Positions 27,794 to 40,858 of a stretch of DNA of 64,000 bases are shown here, one piece after another. Origin of the DNA: Arenimonas caeni. Its GTDB lineage: Bacteria > Pseudomonadota > Gammaproteobacteria > Xanthomonadales > Xanthomonadaceae. The notes below the pieces were generated by a model that worked only from the letters and a program-made list of their open reading frames with translations, was not told the DNA's origin and ran no database searches. The stretch spans positions 124,001 to 188,000 of the forward strand of contig NZ_KZ679087.1 of the NCBI RefSeq assembly GCF_003024235.1, in the 5' to 3' direction. Position 1 is the first letter of the stretch, and the number at the start of each line of letters is the position of its first letter. The position numbers were made by a program, and so were the translations under genes.

Positions 27794-28633
27794 TCAGGTC
27801 ACCTCGCCCAGGCGCTGGCCGACGCGGGTGGGGGTTTCGGTGTCGAAGCCGTCGAGGAACACGGCGTCGCGGGGGAAGAGCAGGATCACCGTCGAGCCGT
27901 AGTTGAAGCGCGCCATCTCGGCCATGCGGCCCAGCGTGATGCCCTGGCCGCGCCAGTCGCGGCGCACCGGCTTGTGGGCATAGGGCGGGATTTCCTCGCC
28001 GTTCCACACCGACTCCACGCCCGACACCAGCAGCGCGCCGACCATCACCGAGCACATCGGGCCGAACCCGGTCTCGAAGTGGCAGACCAGGCGCTCGTTG
28101 CGCGCGAACAGCCGCGGGATCGCCTTCACGCCCCAGGGCGCCACCGTGAACAGCCGGCCCGGCACGTGCAGGGTTTCGACCAGGGTGCCGGCCCAGGGCA
28201 TGTGCACGCGGTGGTAGTCGCGCGGCGAGAGGTAGATGTTGGCGAACCAGCCGTCGGCGTAGGGCGCCGCCATCGCCTCGTCGCCCAGCAGCTCGGCGGC
28301 GGTGAAGGACTGGCCCTTGGCCTGGAAGATGCGGCCCTCGCTGATGCGGCCGACCTGGCTGACCTTGCCGTCGGCCGGCATTAGCAGCGAGTCCGGGTTG
28401 GCGTCGGCCGTGCGCGCGCCGTCGCGCAGCGCGCGGGTGAAGAAGGCGTTGAAATGCGGGTAGTTGCGCGGCTCCGGGTCCGCCGCCTCGGCCATGTCCA
28501 CCTTGAACTTGCGGACCACCAGCGCGATCAGCCAGTCCTTGAACCAGCCGACGCGCGAGCGCGCGACGCCGTAGGCCAGCCGCGACAGCAGCCGGTGCGG
28601 CAGCAGGTACTGCAGCGCGACCTTCGGGCTCAC
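27794..28633 (-). CDS. psd: Phosphatidylserine decarboxylase proenzyme
   Basis: A 279-residue enzyme that converts phosphatidylserine to phosphatidylethanolamine at the inner membrane. [12 protein letters not shown] carries the conserved charge-relay His. Self-cleavage should occur in [10 protein letters not shown] between Gly246 and Ser247, where Ser becomes the pyruvoyl group; the usual LGST reads YGST here. The GTG start overlaps the stop of the SCO1 gene (GTGA), so translation is coupled. Confidence 0.95.
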   Translation of the reverse strand: MSPKVALQYLLPHRLLSRLAYGVARSRVGWFKDWLIALVVRKFKVDMAEAADPEPRNYPHFNAFFTRALRDGARTADANPDSLLMPADGKVSQVGRISEGRIFQAKGQSFTAAELLGDEAMAAPYADGWFANIYLSPRDYHRVHMPWAGTLVETLHVPGRLFTVAPWGVKAIPRLFARNERLVCHFETGFGPMCSVMVGALLVSGVESVWNGEEIPPYAHKPVRRDWRGQGITLGRMAEMARFNYGSTVILLFPRDAVFLDGFDTETPTRVGQRLGEVT

Positions 28634-29286
28634 GGCGCCACCTCGGCCAGCATGGCCAGGTCGGCGGCGATGTCGTCGGGCACCAGCGGCGGCCGGATCA
28701 GCCCGACCTGGCGGCCCTGCGGGTCGAGCACCACCAGGGCGTTGGAATGGTCCATGGTGTAGTCGCCGCCTTCGAGCGGCACCTTCATGTAGACCATGCC
28801 CAGCGAGGTGGCGAACTGGCCGAGCGCCGGCTCCGGCGCGGTGGCGGCCAGGGTGGCCGGGTGGAAGTAGGCGGCGTATTCGCCGGTCTTCTCCGGGCTG
28901 TCGCGCTCCGGGTCCACGGACACGAACAGCACCTGCGGGCGGCGCGCCTCGGGCAGGTTGTCCCAGGCCTTCTGGGCGCGGGAGAGGTCGGTGAGCGTGG
29001 TCGGGCAGACGTCCGGGCAGTGCGTGAAGCCCAGGAACACCACCGTCCAGCGCCCCGCTAGCTCGGCCGGTTCCAGCGGCGAGCCGTCGGACTGCTGCAG
29101 CGCGAAGGGCGCGATCGCCCTCGGCGCCGGGAACAGGCGCACGGCCTTGAGCCGGGCCGGGTCCACGGCCGGCATGGCCGCCGGAGCAGGCGCGCCGCCC
29201 GGCGCGAAGGCGCCCTGGGCGGCCCAGAGGCCGAGGCCGGCGGCCAGCGCGGCCAGCAGGATGAGCAGGGTGTTGCGGTTGAACAC
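28630..29286 (-). CDS. SCO1/SenC family copper chaperone
   Basis: A 218-residue thioredoxin-fold protein that delivers copper to, or reduces the CuA site of, cytochrome c oxidase. One N-terminal membrane anchor (about 5-25) is followed by [12 protein letters not shown] (Cys90 and Cys94) and the distal copper-ligand His180 in YTMDHSNA. All three copper ligands are present. GTG start at 29286, divergent from prmB across a short gap. Confidence 0.95.
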   Translation of the reverse strand: MFNRNTLLILLAALAAGLGLWAAQGAFAPGGAPAPAAMPAVDPARLKAVRLFPAPRAIAPFALQQSDGSPLEPAELAGRWTVVFLGFTHCPDVCPTTLTDLSRAQKAWDNLPEARRPQVLFVSVDPERDSPEKTGEYAAYFHPATLAATAPEPALGQFATSLGMVYMKVPLEGGDYTMDHSNALVVLDPQGRQVGLIRPPLVPDDIAADLAMLAEVAP

Positions 29287-29335
29287 GGCGGGTCCCGGGA
29301 CGTCAGGTGACCGGCAATTATAGGCGAGCCGCTGC

Positions 29336-29341
29336 TATACT
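29336..29341 (+). promoter_or_regulatory. -10 box candidate for prmB
   Basis: TATACT lies in the short divergent gap; it would start transcription near 29348. That leaves only about six bases before the TTG at 29354, which favours the ATG at 29369 as the prmB start. No clear -35 is seen. Confidence 0.45.
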
Positions 29342-29368
29342 CCCGACATTGCCTTGGATATCAACACC

Positions 29369-30289
29369 ATGCCGGCGGAACTTGCCACCATCATCGACTT
29401 CATCCGCTACGGTGCCAGCCGTTTCAATGCCGCCGGCCTGAGCTTCGGCCACAGCATGGACAACGCGCTCGACGAGGCCACCCAGCTGGTGCTGCACGCC
29501 CTGCACCTGCCGCACGACCTGGGCCCGGCCTACGGCCAGGCCCGGCTCACCGCCGAGGAAAAGCAGGAGGTGATGTCGCTGTTCACCCGCCGCATCAACG
29601 AGCGCATCCCGGCCTGCTACCTCACCGGCGAGGCCTGGTTCGCGGGCCTGAGCTTCAAGTCCGACCCGCGCGCGCTGGTGCCGCGTTCGCCCATCGCCGA
29701 GCTGATCCTGGCCGGCTTCGAGCCCTGGCTGGGCGGTCGCGAGGTGGGTCGCGCGCTCGACATGTGCACCGGCTCGGGCTGCATCGGCATCGCCACCGCG
29801 CACTACCACCCGCACTGGCAGGTGGATTGCGTGGACATCAGCGACGAGGCCCTGTCGCTGGCCCGCGAGAACGTCGCGCGCCTGCATGCCGACAACGTGC
29901 GCCTGCTCAAGTCCGACCTGTTCCGCGACATCGGGGGCGAGGTCTACGACCTGATCGTCACCAATCCGCCCTACGTCACCCACGCCGAGACCGACGCGCT
30001 GCCGGCCGAGTACAGGCACGAGCCCGAGCTGGGCCTGCGCGCCGGCGACGACGGCCTGGACCTGGCGCTGGAGATCCTGCGCGACGCGCCGAAGCATCTT
30101 TCCGAGGGTGGCCTGCTGATCTGCGAAGTGGGCGAGAGCGAGCGCGCGCTCGCGCGGCTGCTGCCCGAGGTGCCCTTCGCCTGGGTCGAGTTCAAGGTCG
30201 GGCAGATGGGCATCTTCGCCATCACCCGCGAAGACATCCTTGAACACCACGCCGCCATCAAGGCGCTGGCCGATGCCCGCCGGGCCTGA
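29369..30289 (+). CDS. prmB: 50S ribosomal protein L3 N5-glutamine methyltransferase
   Basis: A 306-residue SAM-dependent methyltransferase that modifies a Gln in ribosomal protein L3. The SAM loop LDMCTGSGCIGIA and the catalytic NPPYVT motif are present, and IDFIRYGASRFNAAGLSFGH at the N-terminus matches PrmB rather than PrmC/HemK. A TTG at 29354 would add five residues; the ATG is preferred because of the -10 box position. It is the first gene of a plus-strand run leading to aroC, 6 bp downstream. Confidence 0.93.
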   Translation: MPAELATIIDFIRYGASRFNAAGLSFGHSMDNALDEATQLVLHALHLPHDLGPAYGQARLTAEEKQEVMSLFTRRINERIPACYLTGEAWFAGLSFKSDPRALVPRSPIAELILAGFEPWLGGREVGRALDMCTGSGCIGIATAHYHPHWQVDCVDISDEALSLARENVARLHADNVRLLKSDLFRDIGGEVYDLIVTNPPYVTHAETDALPAEYRHEPELGLRAGDDGLDLALEILRDAPKHLSEGGLLICEVGESERALARLLPEVPFAWVEFKVGQMGIFAITREDILEHHAAIKALADARRA

Positions 30290-30295
30290 GCGGCC

Positions 30296-31381
30296 ATGAG
30301 CGACAACAGCTTCGGCCGCCTGCTGCGGGTCACCACCTTCGGCGAGAGTCACGGGCCGGCCATCGGCTGCGTCATCGACGGCCTGCCGCCGGGCATCGCC
30401 ATCGCGCCGGAGGACTTCGCCCACGACCTGGCGCGTCGCGCCACCGGCAAGACGCGCCACACCTCGCAGCGGCGCGAGGCCGACGAGGTCGAGATCCTCA
30501 GCGGCGTGTACGAAGGCGTGAGCACCGGCGCCCCCGTGGCCCTGCTGGTGCGCAACACCGACGCGCGCAGCAAGGACTACGCCAACATCGCCGCACAGTT
30601 CCGCCCGGGCCATGCCGACTACACCTACTGGCACAAGTACGGCATCCGCGACCCGCGTGGCGGCGGCCGCAGTTCGGCGCGCGAGACGACCATGCGCGTG
30701 GCCGCCGGCGTGATCGCCAAGAAGTGGCTGGCCCAGCGTGGCGTCAGCGTGCGCGCCTGCGTCTCGCAGGTGGCCGACGTGCGGCCGCGCGGCTTCGACT
30801 GGTCGGCGGTGGAGGACAACCCGTTCTTCTGGCCCGACGCGGCCCAGGTGCCCGAGCTCGAGGCTTTCATGGACGCGCTGCGCAAGTCCGGTGATTCCGC
30901 CGGCGCGCGCGTGCACGTGCAGGCGCTAGGCGTGCCGCCGGGCTGGGGCGAGCCGGTTTACGGCAAGCTCGACGCCGAGATCGCGGCGGCGATGATGTCG
31001 ATCAATGCGGTCAAGGGCGTGGAGATCGGCGCGGGCTTTGCGTCCGTTGCCCAGAAGGGCAGCGAGCACCGCGACCTGATGGCGCCGGAAGGCTTCGCCA
31101 GCAACCACGCCGGCGGCATCCTGGGCGGCATTTCCAGCGGCCAGGCCATCGAGGTGTCGGTGGCCTTCAAACCCACCTCCAGCCTGCGCCTGCCGGGCGC
31201 CACGCTCGACACTACGGGCGCGGCGGTGGAGGTGGTGACCACCGGCCGCCACGATCCCTGCGTGGGCCTGCGTGCGCCGCCGATCTGCGAGGCCATGCTG
31301 GCGCTCGTGCTGATGGATCACGCGCTGCGCCACCGCGCCCAGTGCGGCGACGTCGGCCCCGTGCATCCGCGGGTGCCGTGA
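30296..31381 (+). CDS. aroC: Chorismate synthase
   Basis: A 361-residue FMN-dependent enzyme that makes chorismate from EPSP, the last shikimate step and the source of anthranilate for the trp genes downstream. [48 protein letters not shown] and [17 protein letters not shown] are conserved. ATG at 30296, 6 bp after prmB; probably one transcript. Confidence 0.98.
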   Translation: MSDNSFGRLLRVTTFGESHGPAIGCVIDGLPPGIAIAPEDFAHDLARRATGKTRHTSQRREADEVEILSGVYEGVSTGAPVALLVRNTDARSKDYANIAAQFRPGHADYTYWHKYGIRDPRGGGRSSARETTMRVAAGVIAKKWLAQRGVSVRACVSQVADVRPRGFDWSAVEDNPFFWPDAAQVPELEAFMDALRKSGDSAGARVHVQALGVPPGWGEPVYGKLDAEIAAAMMSINAVKGVEIGAGFASVAQKGSEHRDLMAPEGFASNHAGGILGGISSGQAIEVSVAFKPTSSLRLPGATLDTTGAAVEVVTTGRHDPCVGLRAPPICEAMLALVLMDHALRHRAQCGDVGPVHPRVP

Positions 31382-31441
31382 GGTCGGTTTTCATCCGCTC
31401 TGATCCGCGTTCAAAGTTCGAAAAAAGTTCCCAGGAAAAGC

Positions 31442-32464
31442 ATGAGCAGCAAGACGTACACAGTTGCGGTAGTCGGGGCCACCGGTGCGGTGGGCGAGGC
31501 GATGCTGTCGATCCTGGCCGAGCGCAAGTTCCCGGTCGGCACGCTGCACGCGCTGGCCAGCGAACGCTCGGCGGGCGAGAAGGTCGCCTTCGGCAGCCAG
31601 AAACTGGTGGTGCAGGACCTCGCCACGTTCGACCCGGCCGGCGTGGACATCGCGCTGTTCTCGGCCGGCGGCTCGGTGTCGAAGGAATACGCGCCCAGGT
31701 TCGCCGCGGCCGGCGCCGTCGTCATCGACAACAGCTCGGCCTTCCGCTACGACGACGACGTGCCGCTGGTGGTGGCCGAGGTGAACCCGGAGCAGGTGGC
31801 CAACCGCCCGCGCGGCATCATCGCCAACCCCAACTGCTCGACCATGCAGATGCTGGTGGCGCTGGCGCCGATCCATCGCGCCGCCGGCATCGAGCGCATC
31901 AACGTGGCCACCTACCAGTCGGTGTCGGGGGCCGGCCGCACGGCCATGGAAGAACTCGGCCGCCAGACGGCCGCCATGCTCAACTTCCAGCCGCACGAGC
32001 CGGCGAAGTTCCCCGTGCAGATCGCCTTCAACCTGATCCCGCAGATCGACGAGTTCATGGACAACGGCTACACCAGGGAAGAAATGAAACTGGTGTGGGA
32101 GACCCGCAAGATCCTCGGCGACGACGCCATCCAGGTGAACCCCACCGCGGTGCGCGTGCCGGTGTTCTTCGGCCATTCCGAGGCCGTGCACCTCGAGACG
32201 CGGCGCAAGCTGACCGCCGGCGAGGCCCGCGAGCTGCTCGAGGCCGCCCCGGGCGTGGAGGTCGTGGACGAGCGCGAGCCCGGGGGCTACCCGACGCCGG
32301 TGACCCATGCGGCCGGCGCCGACCCGGTCTACGTCGGCCGCATCCGCGAGGACCTGTCGCATCCGCGTGGCCTGGACCTGTGGATCGTGGCCGACAACAT
32401 CCGCAAGGGCGCGGCCCTGAATGCCGTGCAGGTGGCTGAACTCGTGGTCAAAGCCCGTTCCTGA
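31442..32464 (+). CDS. asd: Aspartate-semialdehyde dehydrogenase
   Basis: A 340-residue NADPH enzyme that reduces aspartyl phosphate to the semialdehyde for Lys/diaminopimelate, Met and Thr synthesis. The Rossmann loop VGATGAVGEAM, the catalytic NPNCST (Cys132), and SVSGAGRTAMEEL are seen. ATG at 31442; AGGAAAAG upstream acts as ribosome binding site. Its position between aroC and fimV is the usual one in this group. Confidence 0.97.
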   Translation: MSSKTYTVAVVGATGAVGEAMLSILAERKFPVGTLHALASERSAGEKVAFGSQKLVVQDLATFDPAGVDIALFSAGGSVSKEYAPRFAAAGAVVIDNSSAFRYDDDVPLVVAEVNPEQVANRPRGIIANPNCSTMQMLVALAPIHRAAGIERINVATYQSVSGAGRTAMEELGRQTAAMLNFQPHEPAKFPVQIAFNLIPQIDEFMDNGYTREEMKLVWETRKILGDDAIQVNPTAVRVPVFFGHSEAVHLETRRKLTAGEARELLEAAPGVEVVDEREPGGYPTPVTHAAGADPVYVGRIREDLSHPRGLDLWIVADNIRKGAALNAVQVAELVVKARS

Positions 32465-32557
32465 CCGGTATATTCGCGGCAACACCGTGGTGACCGCTGC
32501 AGGGGAGTGGTCGCTGCGGCCGAAACGCGGCATCCGGAACGTGGGGAGAAAACACGC

Positions 32558-34999
32558 GTGAAAAGCAGTCGTCTGCAGCTTCCGTTGGCCCTGGCCCTGG
32601 CCCTCGGCGCCAACAGCGCATACGCGCTCGGCCTGGGCGCCATCGAGGTCAAGTCCGGCCTGAACCAGCCCCTGGTGGCGGAAATCCCCATCCTGTCCGC
32701 CGGCCCCGGCGAGCTTGAAGAGCTCGAGGTGCGCCTGGCCTCGCCCGAGGCATTCGCCCGGGTCGGGCTCGAGCGCCCGGTCGGCCTCACCGCCAACCTG
32801 CAGATGGAGGTCGGCCGCAATGCCGCCGGCCAGCCCGTCATCCGCGTCACCACCCCGGGCCGCTTCAACGAGCCCTTCCTGACCTTCCTGATCGAGGCCA
32901 ACTGGGGCCGCGGCAGCGTGGTGCGCGAGTACAGCGCCCTGGTTGATCCGCCCCACATCGCCCCGGCGGTGATCCGCCCGCTGGAAACCCCGCAGGTCGC
33001 CACCGCGCCGGCGCTGCCCGAGCCGCTGCCGCCGCCGGCGGTGGCCGAACCGGTGGCCGTGCCCGAGCCCGAGCCGGTGACCGAGGTCGCCGAGATCCCG
33101 GCCGAGCCGATGCCGGCACCGGCGCCGGAACCGGTCGCCGCGCCCGAGTCCCCGGCGGCCGAGGCCGTGGCCGTCGCGCCCGAGCCCCTGCCGGAGCCCG
33201 AGCCCGAACCGGAGCCCGTGGCCCAGGCGGAGCCGGCGCCCGAACCCGTGCCTGAGCCTGAGCCGGCCCCGCCGCCGCCCGCACCCGCACCCGCACCGGT
33301 GCCGCCGCCGGCACCGGCGCCCGGCAGCTACGGGCCGGTGGCCGACGGCCAGACCCTGTGGTCGATCGCCAATGCGAACCGGCCGGATCCGGCCGTCACC
33401 GTCAACCAGATGATGCTGGCCATCCAGCGGGCCAATCCCGAGGCCTTCATCGACGACAACATCAACCAGCTCAAGCGGGGTGCGGTGCTACGCATCCCGG
33501 CCGGCGAGGAAGCCCTGCAGATCGGCCAGGCCGAGGCGGCCCAGCTGGTGCGCGCCCAGGCCGAGGCCTGGCAGGCCCGGCGCCGTCCGGTGCCGCAGCC
33601 GGCCGAGGCCGTGGCCGATGCGCCGCGCCCGGTACCCGCCACGCCGCGCCAGCCGGCGCCCGAGGGCCGGCTCGAGATCGTGCCGCCGGCGGGCGATGCC
33701 CAGGCGGCCCGCGGCGTCCAGTCCGGCGCCGCCGGTACGGACAGCGGCACCGAACTGCGGGCCGAACTCACCGAGACCCGCGAGGACCTTGCGGCGCGCG
33801 AAGCCGAGGTGCAGGAGCTGCGCTCGCACATCACCGAACTCGAGGCCCAGCAGGCCGACAGCCAGCGCCTGATCGAGATGCAGTCGAGCCAGCTCAAGGC
33901 CCTGCAGGAGCGCCTGGCCGCCGCGCAGGGGGAGCCGGCCCCGGCCGCCGCGCCCGCCGTCGCCGAGACCGCGCCTGCCGCTGGCGAGCCGGCGCCCGCC
34001 GCGGCCGCGCCGGCCCCGGTGGCCGCAGCCGACCCCTGGTACATGAATCCGCTCGTGCTTGCCGGTGGCGCCTTGGTGCTGCTCGGCGGGCTGGTGCTGG
34101 CGCTGCGCGGCAAGCGTGCGCCCAAGCCGGCGCCGGTGCCGTCGCGCCGCATCTCCGACGACGAGGCCCTCAAGGCCAGCCTGCCCGGTGGCGGCCTGGC
34201 CGCGGCGGCCGCCGCAGCCGGCGAGGGTGCTGCCGAAGTGCCGGCCGCCGCGCCGGTCGAGGACGAGCGTGCCCGGCTGCAGGCCGCGGTGGACGCCCAT
34301 CCCGAGGACCTCGAGGCGCACATCAGCCTGCTGCGCCACCTGCACAAGGAGGGCGACCGCACGGCGTTCGAGATCGGTGCCCAGGCCATGCGCCTGAAGG
34401 TTCACAGCACGCTCGACCCGCGCTGGCGCGAGGCGGTGGTGATGGGCGTGGCGCTGGCCCCGGGCAACCCGCTGTTCAGCCAGGCCGGCTGGAACCAGCC
34501 GCGTTTCGGCGACACCGGCGTGATTCCGTCCACCGCCAAGGCCGCCCCCGAACCCGCGTCGGAGCCCGAGCCGGAAGCCGCGCCCGAGCCCGCGCCGGTG
34601 GCCGACGACCTGTCCGACCTCGACGCGCTCAACGAACTGGCCGCGGCCAGCTCGGCGCCGGTGGCCGACGCGGACGAGGATTGGGACCGCATCGCCCTGG
34701 TCGCCGAGCCCGAGGTCGCTGAAGCGACCCCGGAGCCCGAGGCTCCCGCCGGGGCGCCGATCGGGTTCGAACTCGAGCCCGAGCCGGAGCCGGTGCTGGC
34801 CTTCGAGCCCGAACCCGCCGAGGCGGTGCCGGCCAGCAGCGCCGACGACGACGCCAGCGCCACCAAGATCGAACTGGCCCAGGCCTACCTCGAGATCGGT
34901 GACGTCGACGGCGCCCGCGGCATGCTCGAGGAAGTGGTGGCCGAGGGCAGCCCGGTGCATCGCGCCGAGGCCGAGCGGCTGCTGCGGGAGATCGGCTGA
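32558..34999 (+). CDS. fimV: FimV/HubP-type polar landmark protein
   Basis: An 813-residue inner-membrane protein that organises the cell pole and type IV pilus/twitching functions. A signal peptide ([14 protein letters not shown]) leads to the FimV N-terminal domain (about 20-130), a long Pro/Glu/Ala/Val-rich stretch (about 145-250), a LysM peptidoglycan-binding domain ([20 protein letters not shown], about 258-310), a coiled coil (about 400-450), a single membrane helix (about 500-520), and an acidic cytoplasmic tail ending in the conserved FimV C-terminal TPR-like motif ([19 protein letters not shown]). The GTG start is backed by GGGGAG nine bases upstream. A TATATT at 32469-32474 may be its -10 box. 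Confidence 0.92.
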   Translation: MKSSRLQLPLALALALGANSAYALGLGAIEVKSGLNQPLVAEIPILSAGPGELEELEVRLASPEAFARVGLERPVGLTANLQMEVGRNAAGQPVIRVTTPGRFNEPFLTFLIEANWGRGSVVREYSALVDPPHIAPAVIRPLETPQVATAPALPEPLPPPAVAEPVAVPEPEPVTEVAEIPAEPMPAPAPEPVAAPESPAAEAVAVAPEPLPEPEPEPEPVAQAEPAPEPVPEPEPAPPPPAPAPAPVPPPAPAPGSYGPVADGQTLWSIANANRPDPAVTVNQMMLAIQRANPEAFIDDNINQLKRGAVLRIPAGEEALQIGQAEAAQLVRAQAEAWQARRRPVPQPAEAVADAPRPVPATPRQPAPEGRLEIVPPAGDAQAARGVQSGAAGTDSGTELRAELTETREDLAAREAEVQELRSHITELEAQQADSQRLIEMQSSQLKALQERLAAAQGEPAPAAAPAVAETAPAAGEPAPAAAAPAPVAAADPWYMNPLVLAGGALVLLGGLVLALRGKRAPKPAPVPSRRISDDEALKASLPGGGLAAAAAAAGEGAAEVPAAAPVEDERARLQAAVDAHPEDLEAHISLLRHLHKEGDRTAFEIGAQAMRLKVHSTLDPRWREAVVMGVALAPGNPLFSQAGWNQPRFGDTGVIPSTAKAAPEPASEPEPEAAPEPAPVADDLSDLDALNELAAASSAPVADADEDWDRIALVAEPEVAEATPEPEAPAGAPIGFELEPEPEPVLAFEPEPAEAVPASSADDDASATKIELAQAYLEIGDVDGARGMLEEVVAEGSPVHRAEAERLLREIG

Positions 35000-35004
35000 G
35001 GCAG

Positions 35005-35778
35005 GTGCGTTACGCCGCTGGCATCGAATACGACGGCGCCGCCTTCCTCGGCTGGCAGCGGCTGGCCGAGGGCCCGACCGTGCAGGGCGCGGTCGAGCAG
35101 GCGCTGTCGTATGTCGTCAACCATCCGCTCGAGGTCGTGTGCGCCGGCCGCACCGATGCCGGCGTGCACGCGCGCTGCCAGGTGGTGCACTTCGATACCG
35201 AGGCCGTGCGCACGCCCTATGCGCTGCGCCAGGGTGGAAACAGCCGGCTGCCGCGCGGCGTGGTGCTGCTGTGGGTGCAGCCGGTGGACGTGGCCTTCCA
35301 TGCCCGCTACGCGGCACGGGCGCGCCGCTACCGCTACACCATCCTCAACCGGCCGGTGCGCCCGGCGCTGCAGCGTGACTTCCTGACCTGGGAGCGCGTG
35401 CCGCTCGACGCCGGGGCGATGCACCACGCCGCCCAGGCGCTGGTGGGCGAGCACGACTTCAGCGCCTTCCGCACGGTGCACTGCCAGGCCAAGCATGCGC
35501 GTCGCCAGGTGCACGAGATCCGCTGCTGGCGTGAGGGCGAGCACGTGGTCGTCGAAGTGCAGGCCAATGCCTTCCTGCACCACATGGTGCGCAATTTCGT
35601 CGGCAGCCTGCTGCTGGTGGGGCGCGGGGAAAAGCCCGCCGCCTGGGTGGCCGAGGTGCTGGCGGGACGCGACCGCGCCGTCGCCGGGCCGACAGCGCCG
35701 TCGAACGGGCTGGTGTTCCTGGGGCCCCGCTATCCGCGCGAGTGGGGCCTGCCCGACGACGTCAGCCTGCCGGCCTGA
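35005..35778 (+). CDS. truA: tRNA pseudouridine(38-40) synthase
   Basis: A 257-residue TruA that makes pseudouridine at positions 38-40 of the tRNA anticodon stem-loop. The catalytic Asp51 lies in [23 protein letters not shown] and [15 protein letters not shown] are conserved. The GTG start is 5 bp after the fimV stop, with GAGGCAG just before it. Conserved neighbour of fimV and trpF. Confidence 0.96.
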   Translation: MRYAAGIEYDGAAFLGWQRLAEGPTVQGAVEQALSYVVNHPLEVVCAGRTDAGVHARCQVVHFDTEAVRTPYALRQGGNSRLPRGVVLLWVQPVDVAFHARYAARARRYRYTILNRPVRPALQRDFLTWERVPLDAGAMHHAAQALVGEHDFSAFRTVHCQAKHARRQVHEIRCWREGEHVVVEVQANAFLHHMVRNFVGSLLLVGRGEKPAAWVAEVLAGRDRAVAGPTAPSNGLVFLGPRYPREWGLPDDVSLPA

Positions 35779-35811
35779 GGCGCCCTGCACGGCATCCACA
35801 CGCGCCGTGCC

Positions 35812-35817
35812 TACAAT
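35812..35817 (+). promoter_or_regulatory. -10 box candidate for the trpFBA operon
   Basis: TACAAT ends 6 bases before the trpF ATG. Normal spacing puts +1 exactly on the A of ATG, implying a leaderless message. No good -35 element is visible at 16-19 bp. Confidence 0.45.
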
Positions 35818-35823
35818 GCCGGC

Positions 35824-36433
35824 ATGCGAACCCGTATCAAATTCTGTGGGCTCACCCGCCCGGGGGACGTGCGACTGGCCGTCGAGCTGGGCGTCGACGC
35901 CATCGGTCTGGTGTTCGCGGCGGGCGGTCCGCGCTGCCTGGCCCTGGACCACGCTGGCGCGCTGCGCGAGGCGATCCCGCCGATGGTCACGGCGGTGGCG
36001 CTGTTCATGGACAACCCCGGCAGCGAGGTCGAAGCGGTGGTGCGGCGCCTGCGCCCGGACCTGCTGCAGTTCCACGGCGGCGAAGACGATGCCTTCTGTC
36101 GCGGATTCGGGCTGCCATTCGCCAAGGCGCTGGCCATGGGGCGCGGCCCCGGCGATGCGGTGAACGCGAGGAAACGCTACCCTTCGGCCAGTGCCTTCGT
36201 GCTCGACGGCCATGCCCCGGGTGAGCCCGGCGGCCGCGGCGAGCGCTTCGACTGGTCCCTGGTGCCCGGGCTCGGCAGGCCGGTGCTGCTTGCCGGCGGC
36301 CTGTCGGCCGACAACGTCGGCGAGGCGGTCCGGCAGGTGCGGCCGTTCGCGGTGGATGTGTCCAGTGGCATCGAGAGCGCGCCCGGCGTCAAGGACGGCG
36401 GGCGCATGCAGCGGTTCATTGAAGAGGTGAGAC

Positions 36434-36459
<26 letters not shown>
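35824..36459 (+). CDS. trpF: Phosphoribosylanthranilate isomerase
   Basis: A 211-residue TIM-barrel enzyme for the third committed step of tryptophan synthesis. [18 protein letters not shown] near the start includes the catalytic Cys, and the Asp-containing [10 protein letters not shown] and [14 protein letters not shown] close the barrel and bind phosphate. It overlaps trpB by 26 nt. There is no Shine-Dalgarno upstream, and the -10 position suggests a leaderless start. Confidence 0.97.
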
Positions 36460-37680
<1,221 letters not shown>

Positions 37681-37681
<1 letters not shown>

Positions 37682-38490
37682 TGTCCCGGATCAAGCAGAA
37701 GTTCGAACAGCTCGCGAAGTCCGGCCGCAAGGCGCTGGTGCCGTTCATCACCGCCGGTGACCCGGGGCTGGAGGCGACGGTGCCGGTGATGCGGGCGCTG
37801 GTGGCGGCCGGTGCCGACGTGCTCGAGCTGGGCGTGCCGTTTTCCGACCCGATGGCCGACGGCCCCTCGATCCAGCGCAGCTCCGAGCGCGCGATCGCGC
37901 GCGGCGCCGGCCTGCGCTACGTGCTGCGCTGCGTGGCGCAGTTCCGCGAGGCCGACGACGAAACGCCGGTCGTGCTGATGGGCTACCTCAACCCGATCGA
38001 GATCCTCGGCGCCGCGGCCTTCGCCCGCGACGCCGCGGCCGCCGGCGTCGACGGCGTGCTGCTGGTCGACCTGCCGCCGGAAGAGGCCGGCCCCACCCGC
38101 GAGGCCTTCAATGCCGCCGGCATCGAGCTGATCTCGCTGGCGGCGCCGACCACCGCGCCGGCCCGCCTGCGGCGCCTGGCGAGCGAGTCGCAGGGCTATC
38201 TGTATTACGTCTCCTTCGCCGGCGTCACCGGCGGCAGCCAGCTCGACGTGGACGACGTGCGCCGGCGGGCCGGCGAGCTGCGCGCCATGGCCAGCGTGCC
38301 GGTGCTGGTGGGCTTCGGCATCCGCGACGCGGCCTCGGCCGCCGCGCTGGCCCCGGCCGCCGACGGCGTGGTGGTCGGCAGTGCGCTGGTGGAGGTGATG
38401 GCGGGCGCCGAAGGCCCCGGACAGGCCGCCGAACGCGCCGGCGCCTTCCTCGCGCCGCTGCGGGCGGCGCTGGACACGGCCGCCGGCTGA
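37681..38490 (+). CDS. trpA: Tryptophan synthase alpha chain
   Basis: A 269-residue TIM-barrel lyase that releases indole from indole-glycerol phosphate and channels it to TrpB. The catalytic Glu and Asp are in [17 protein letters not shown], and [10 protein letters not shown] forms the phosphate-binding region. It starts at the last base of the trpB stop. The next gene, accD, has its own candidate -10 (TAAACT, 38515-38520). Confidence 0.97.
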
Positions 38491-38554
38491 ATCGCCCGGC
38501 CGCCCGGTTCGGGATAAACTGCCCGGCCCGAGACAAGACCAGACCGGAACCTCA

Positions 38555-39442
<888 letters not shown>

Positions 39443-39447
39443 GCCGC

Positions 39448-40791
39448 ATGGACAAGCGCAAGTATTTCGGCACTGACGGCATCCGCGGCCGGGTCGGCGA
39501 GTACCCGGTTTCGGCCGACTTCGTGCTGCGCCTGGGCGCCGCCGCGGGCCGCGTCCTGGCCGGCGAGGGCAAGCAGCACGCCACCGTCGTCATCGGCAAG
39601 GACACGCGCATCTCGGGCTACATGTTCGAGGCCGCGCTCGAGGCCGGCCTGGTGGCCGCCGGCGCCGACGTGCGGATGCTCGGCCCGATGCCGACCCCGG
39701 CCGTGGCCTACCTGACGCGCTCGCTGCGCGCCGACGCCGGCATCGTCATCAGCGCCTCGCACAACCCGCACCACGACAACGGCATCAAGTTCTTCTCCGC
39801 CCATGGCGAGAAGCTCGGCGACGCGGTCGAGGCGGCGATCGAGGCCGAGCTCGACCGGCCGTTCCAGACGGTGCCGTCCGAGCGCCTGGGCAAGGCCAGC
39901 CGTGTCACCGACGCGCTGGCGCGCTACGCCGAGTTCTGCAAGTCGACGGTGCCCGAGGATTTCTCGCTCGAAGGCCTGCGCGTGGTGCTCGACTGCGCCC
40001 ACGGTGCCACCTACCAGGTCGGCCCGCGCGTGTTCGCCGAACTTGGCGCCAGCGTGGACGTGATCGGCAACGAGCCCGACGGCCTGAACATCAACAACGG
40101 CGTCGGCTCCACCCACCCCGAGGCGTTGATCGCGCGGGTGCGCGAAACCGGCGCCGACCTGGGCATAGCCTTCGACGGCGACGGCGACCGCGTGCTGATG
40201 GTCGACGGCGTCGGCGAGCTGGTCGACGGCGACGGCCTGATCTGGGTGCTGGCGCGCGACTGGCAGGCCAGCGGCCGCCTGCGCGGCCCGGTGGTCGGCA
40301 CCCTGATGACCAACTACGCCATGGAGCGTGGCCTGGCCGGGCAGGGCATCGGCTTCCTGCGCGCCAGGGTCGGCGACCGCTACGTGCACCAGGCCCTGGT
40401 CGAGCACGGTGGCGTGCTCGGCGGCGAGGCTTCGGGCCACCTGCTGTGCCTGGACCGCGCCAGCACCGGCGACGCCATCGTCAGCGCCCTGCAGGTGCTC
40501 GAGGCGCTGCGCCGCCGCGGCCAGTCCCTGCGCGAGGCCCTGGCCGGCTACGAGCCGCTGCCGCAGCAAACCGTGAACGTGCGCATTGCCCCGGGCTCGC
40601 GCCCGCTCGAGCAGGCCGCCGTGCAGGCCGCCCGGGCCGAGGCCGAGGCGGCGCTGTCCGGCCGCGGCCGGTTGGTGCTGCGCCCATCGGGCACCGAGCC
40701 GGTGGTGCGCGTGACCGTGGAGGCCGACGACGCCGGGCTGATGCGCCAGGTGCTCGACCGGCTGGCCGAGGCCGTGCACGCCGCGGCTTGA
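39448..40791 (+). CDS. glmM: Phosphoglucosamine mutase
   Basis: A 447-residue alpha-D-phosphohexomutase that makes glucosamine-1-phosphate for UDP-GlcNAc. The active-site serine (Ser104, to be phosphorylated) is in [15 protein letters not shown], the metal loop is [10 protein letters not shown], the sugar loop GGEASGH, and the phosphate-binding loop [14 protein letters not shown] at 39448 was chosen; a longer overlapping frame is only accD read out of frame. Confidence 0.97.
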   Translation: MDKRKYFGTDGIRGRVGEYPVSADFVLRLGAAAGRVLAGEGKQHATVVIGKDTRISGYMFEAALEAGLVAAGADVRMLGPMPTPAVAYLTRSLRADAGIVISASHNPHHDNGIKFFSAHGEKLGDAVEAAIEAELDRPFQTVPSERLGKASRVTDALARYAEFCKSTVPEDFSLEGLRVVLDCAHGATYQVGPRVFAELGASVDVIGNEPDGLNINNGVGSTHPEALIARVRETGADLGIAFDGDGDRVLMVDGVGELVDGDGLIWVLARDWQASGRLRGPVVGTLMTNYAMERGLAGQGIGFLRARVGDRYVHQALVEHGGVLGGEASGHLLCLDRASTGDAIVSALQVLEALRRRGQSLREALAGYEPLPQQTVNVRIAPGSRPLEQAAVQAARAEAEAALSGRGRLVLRPSGTEPVVRVTVEADDAGLMRQVLDRLAEAVHAAA

Positions 40792-40858
40792 GCCCCGTCA
40801 AGGCTGTTCACGGCGACCCCGCTACAATCCCCGCAACGCAATAGAACGGAACCGCCAC

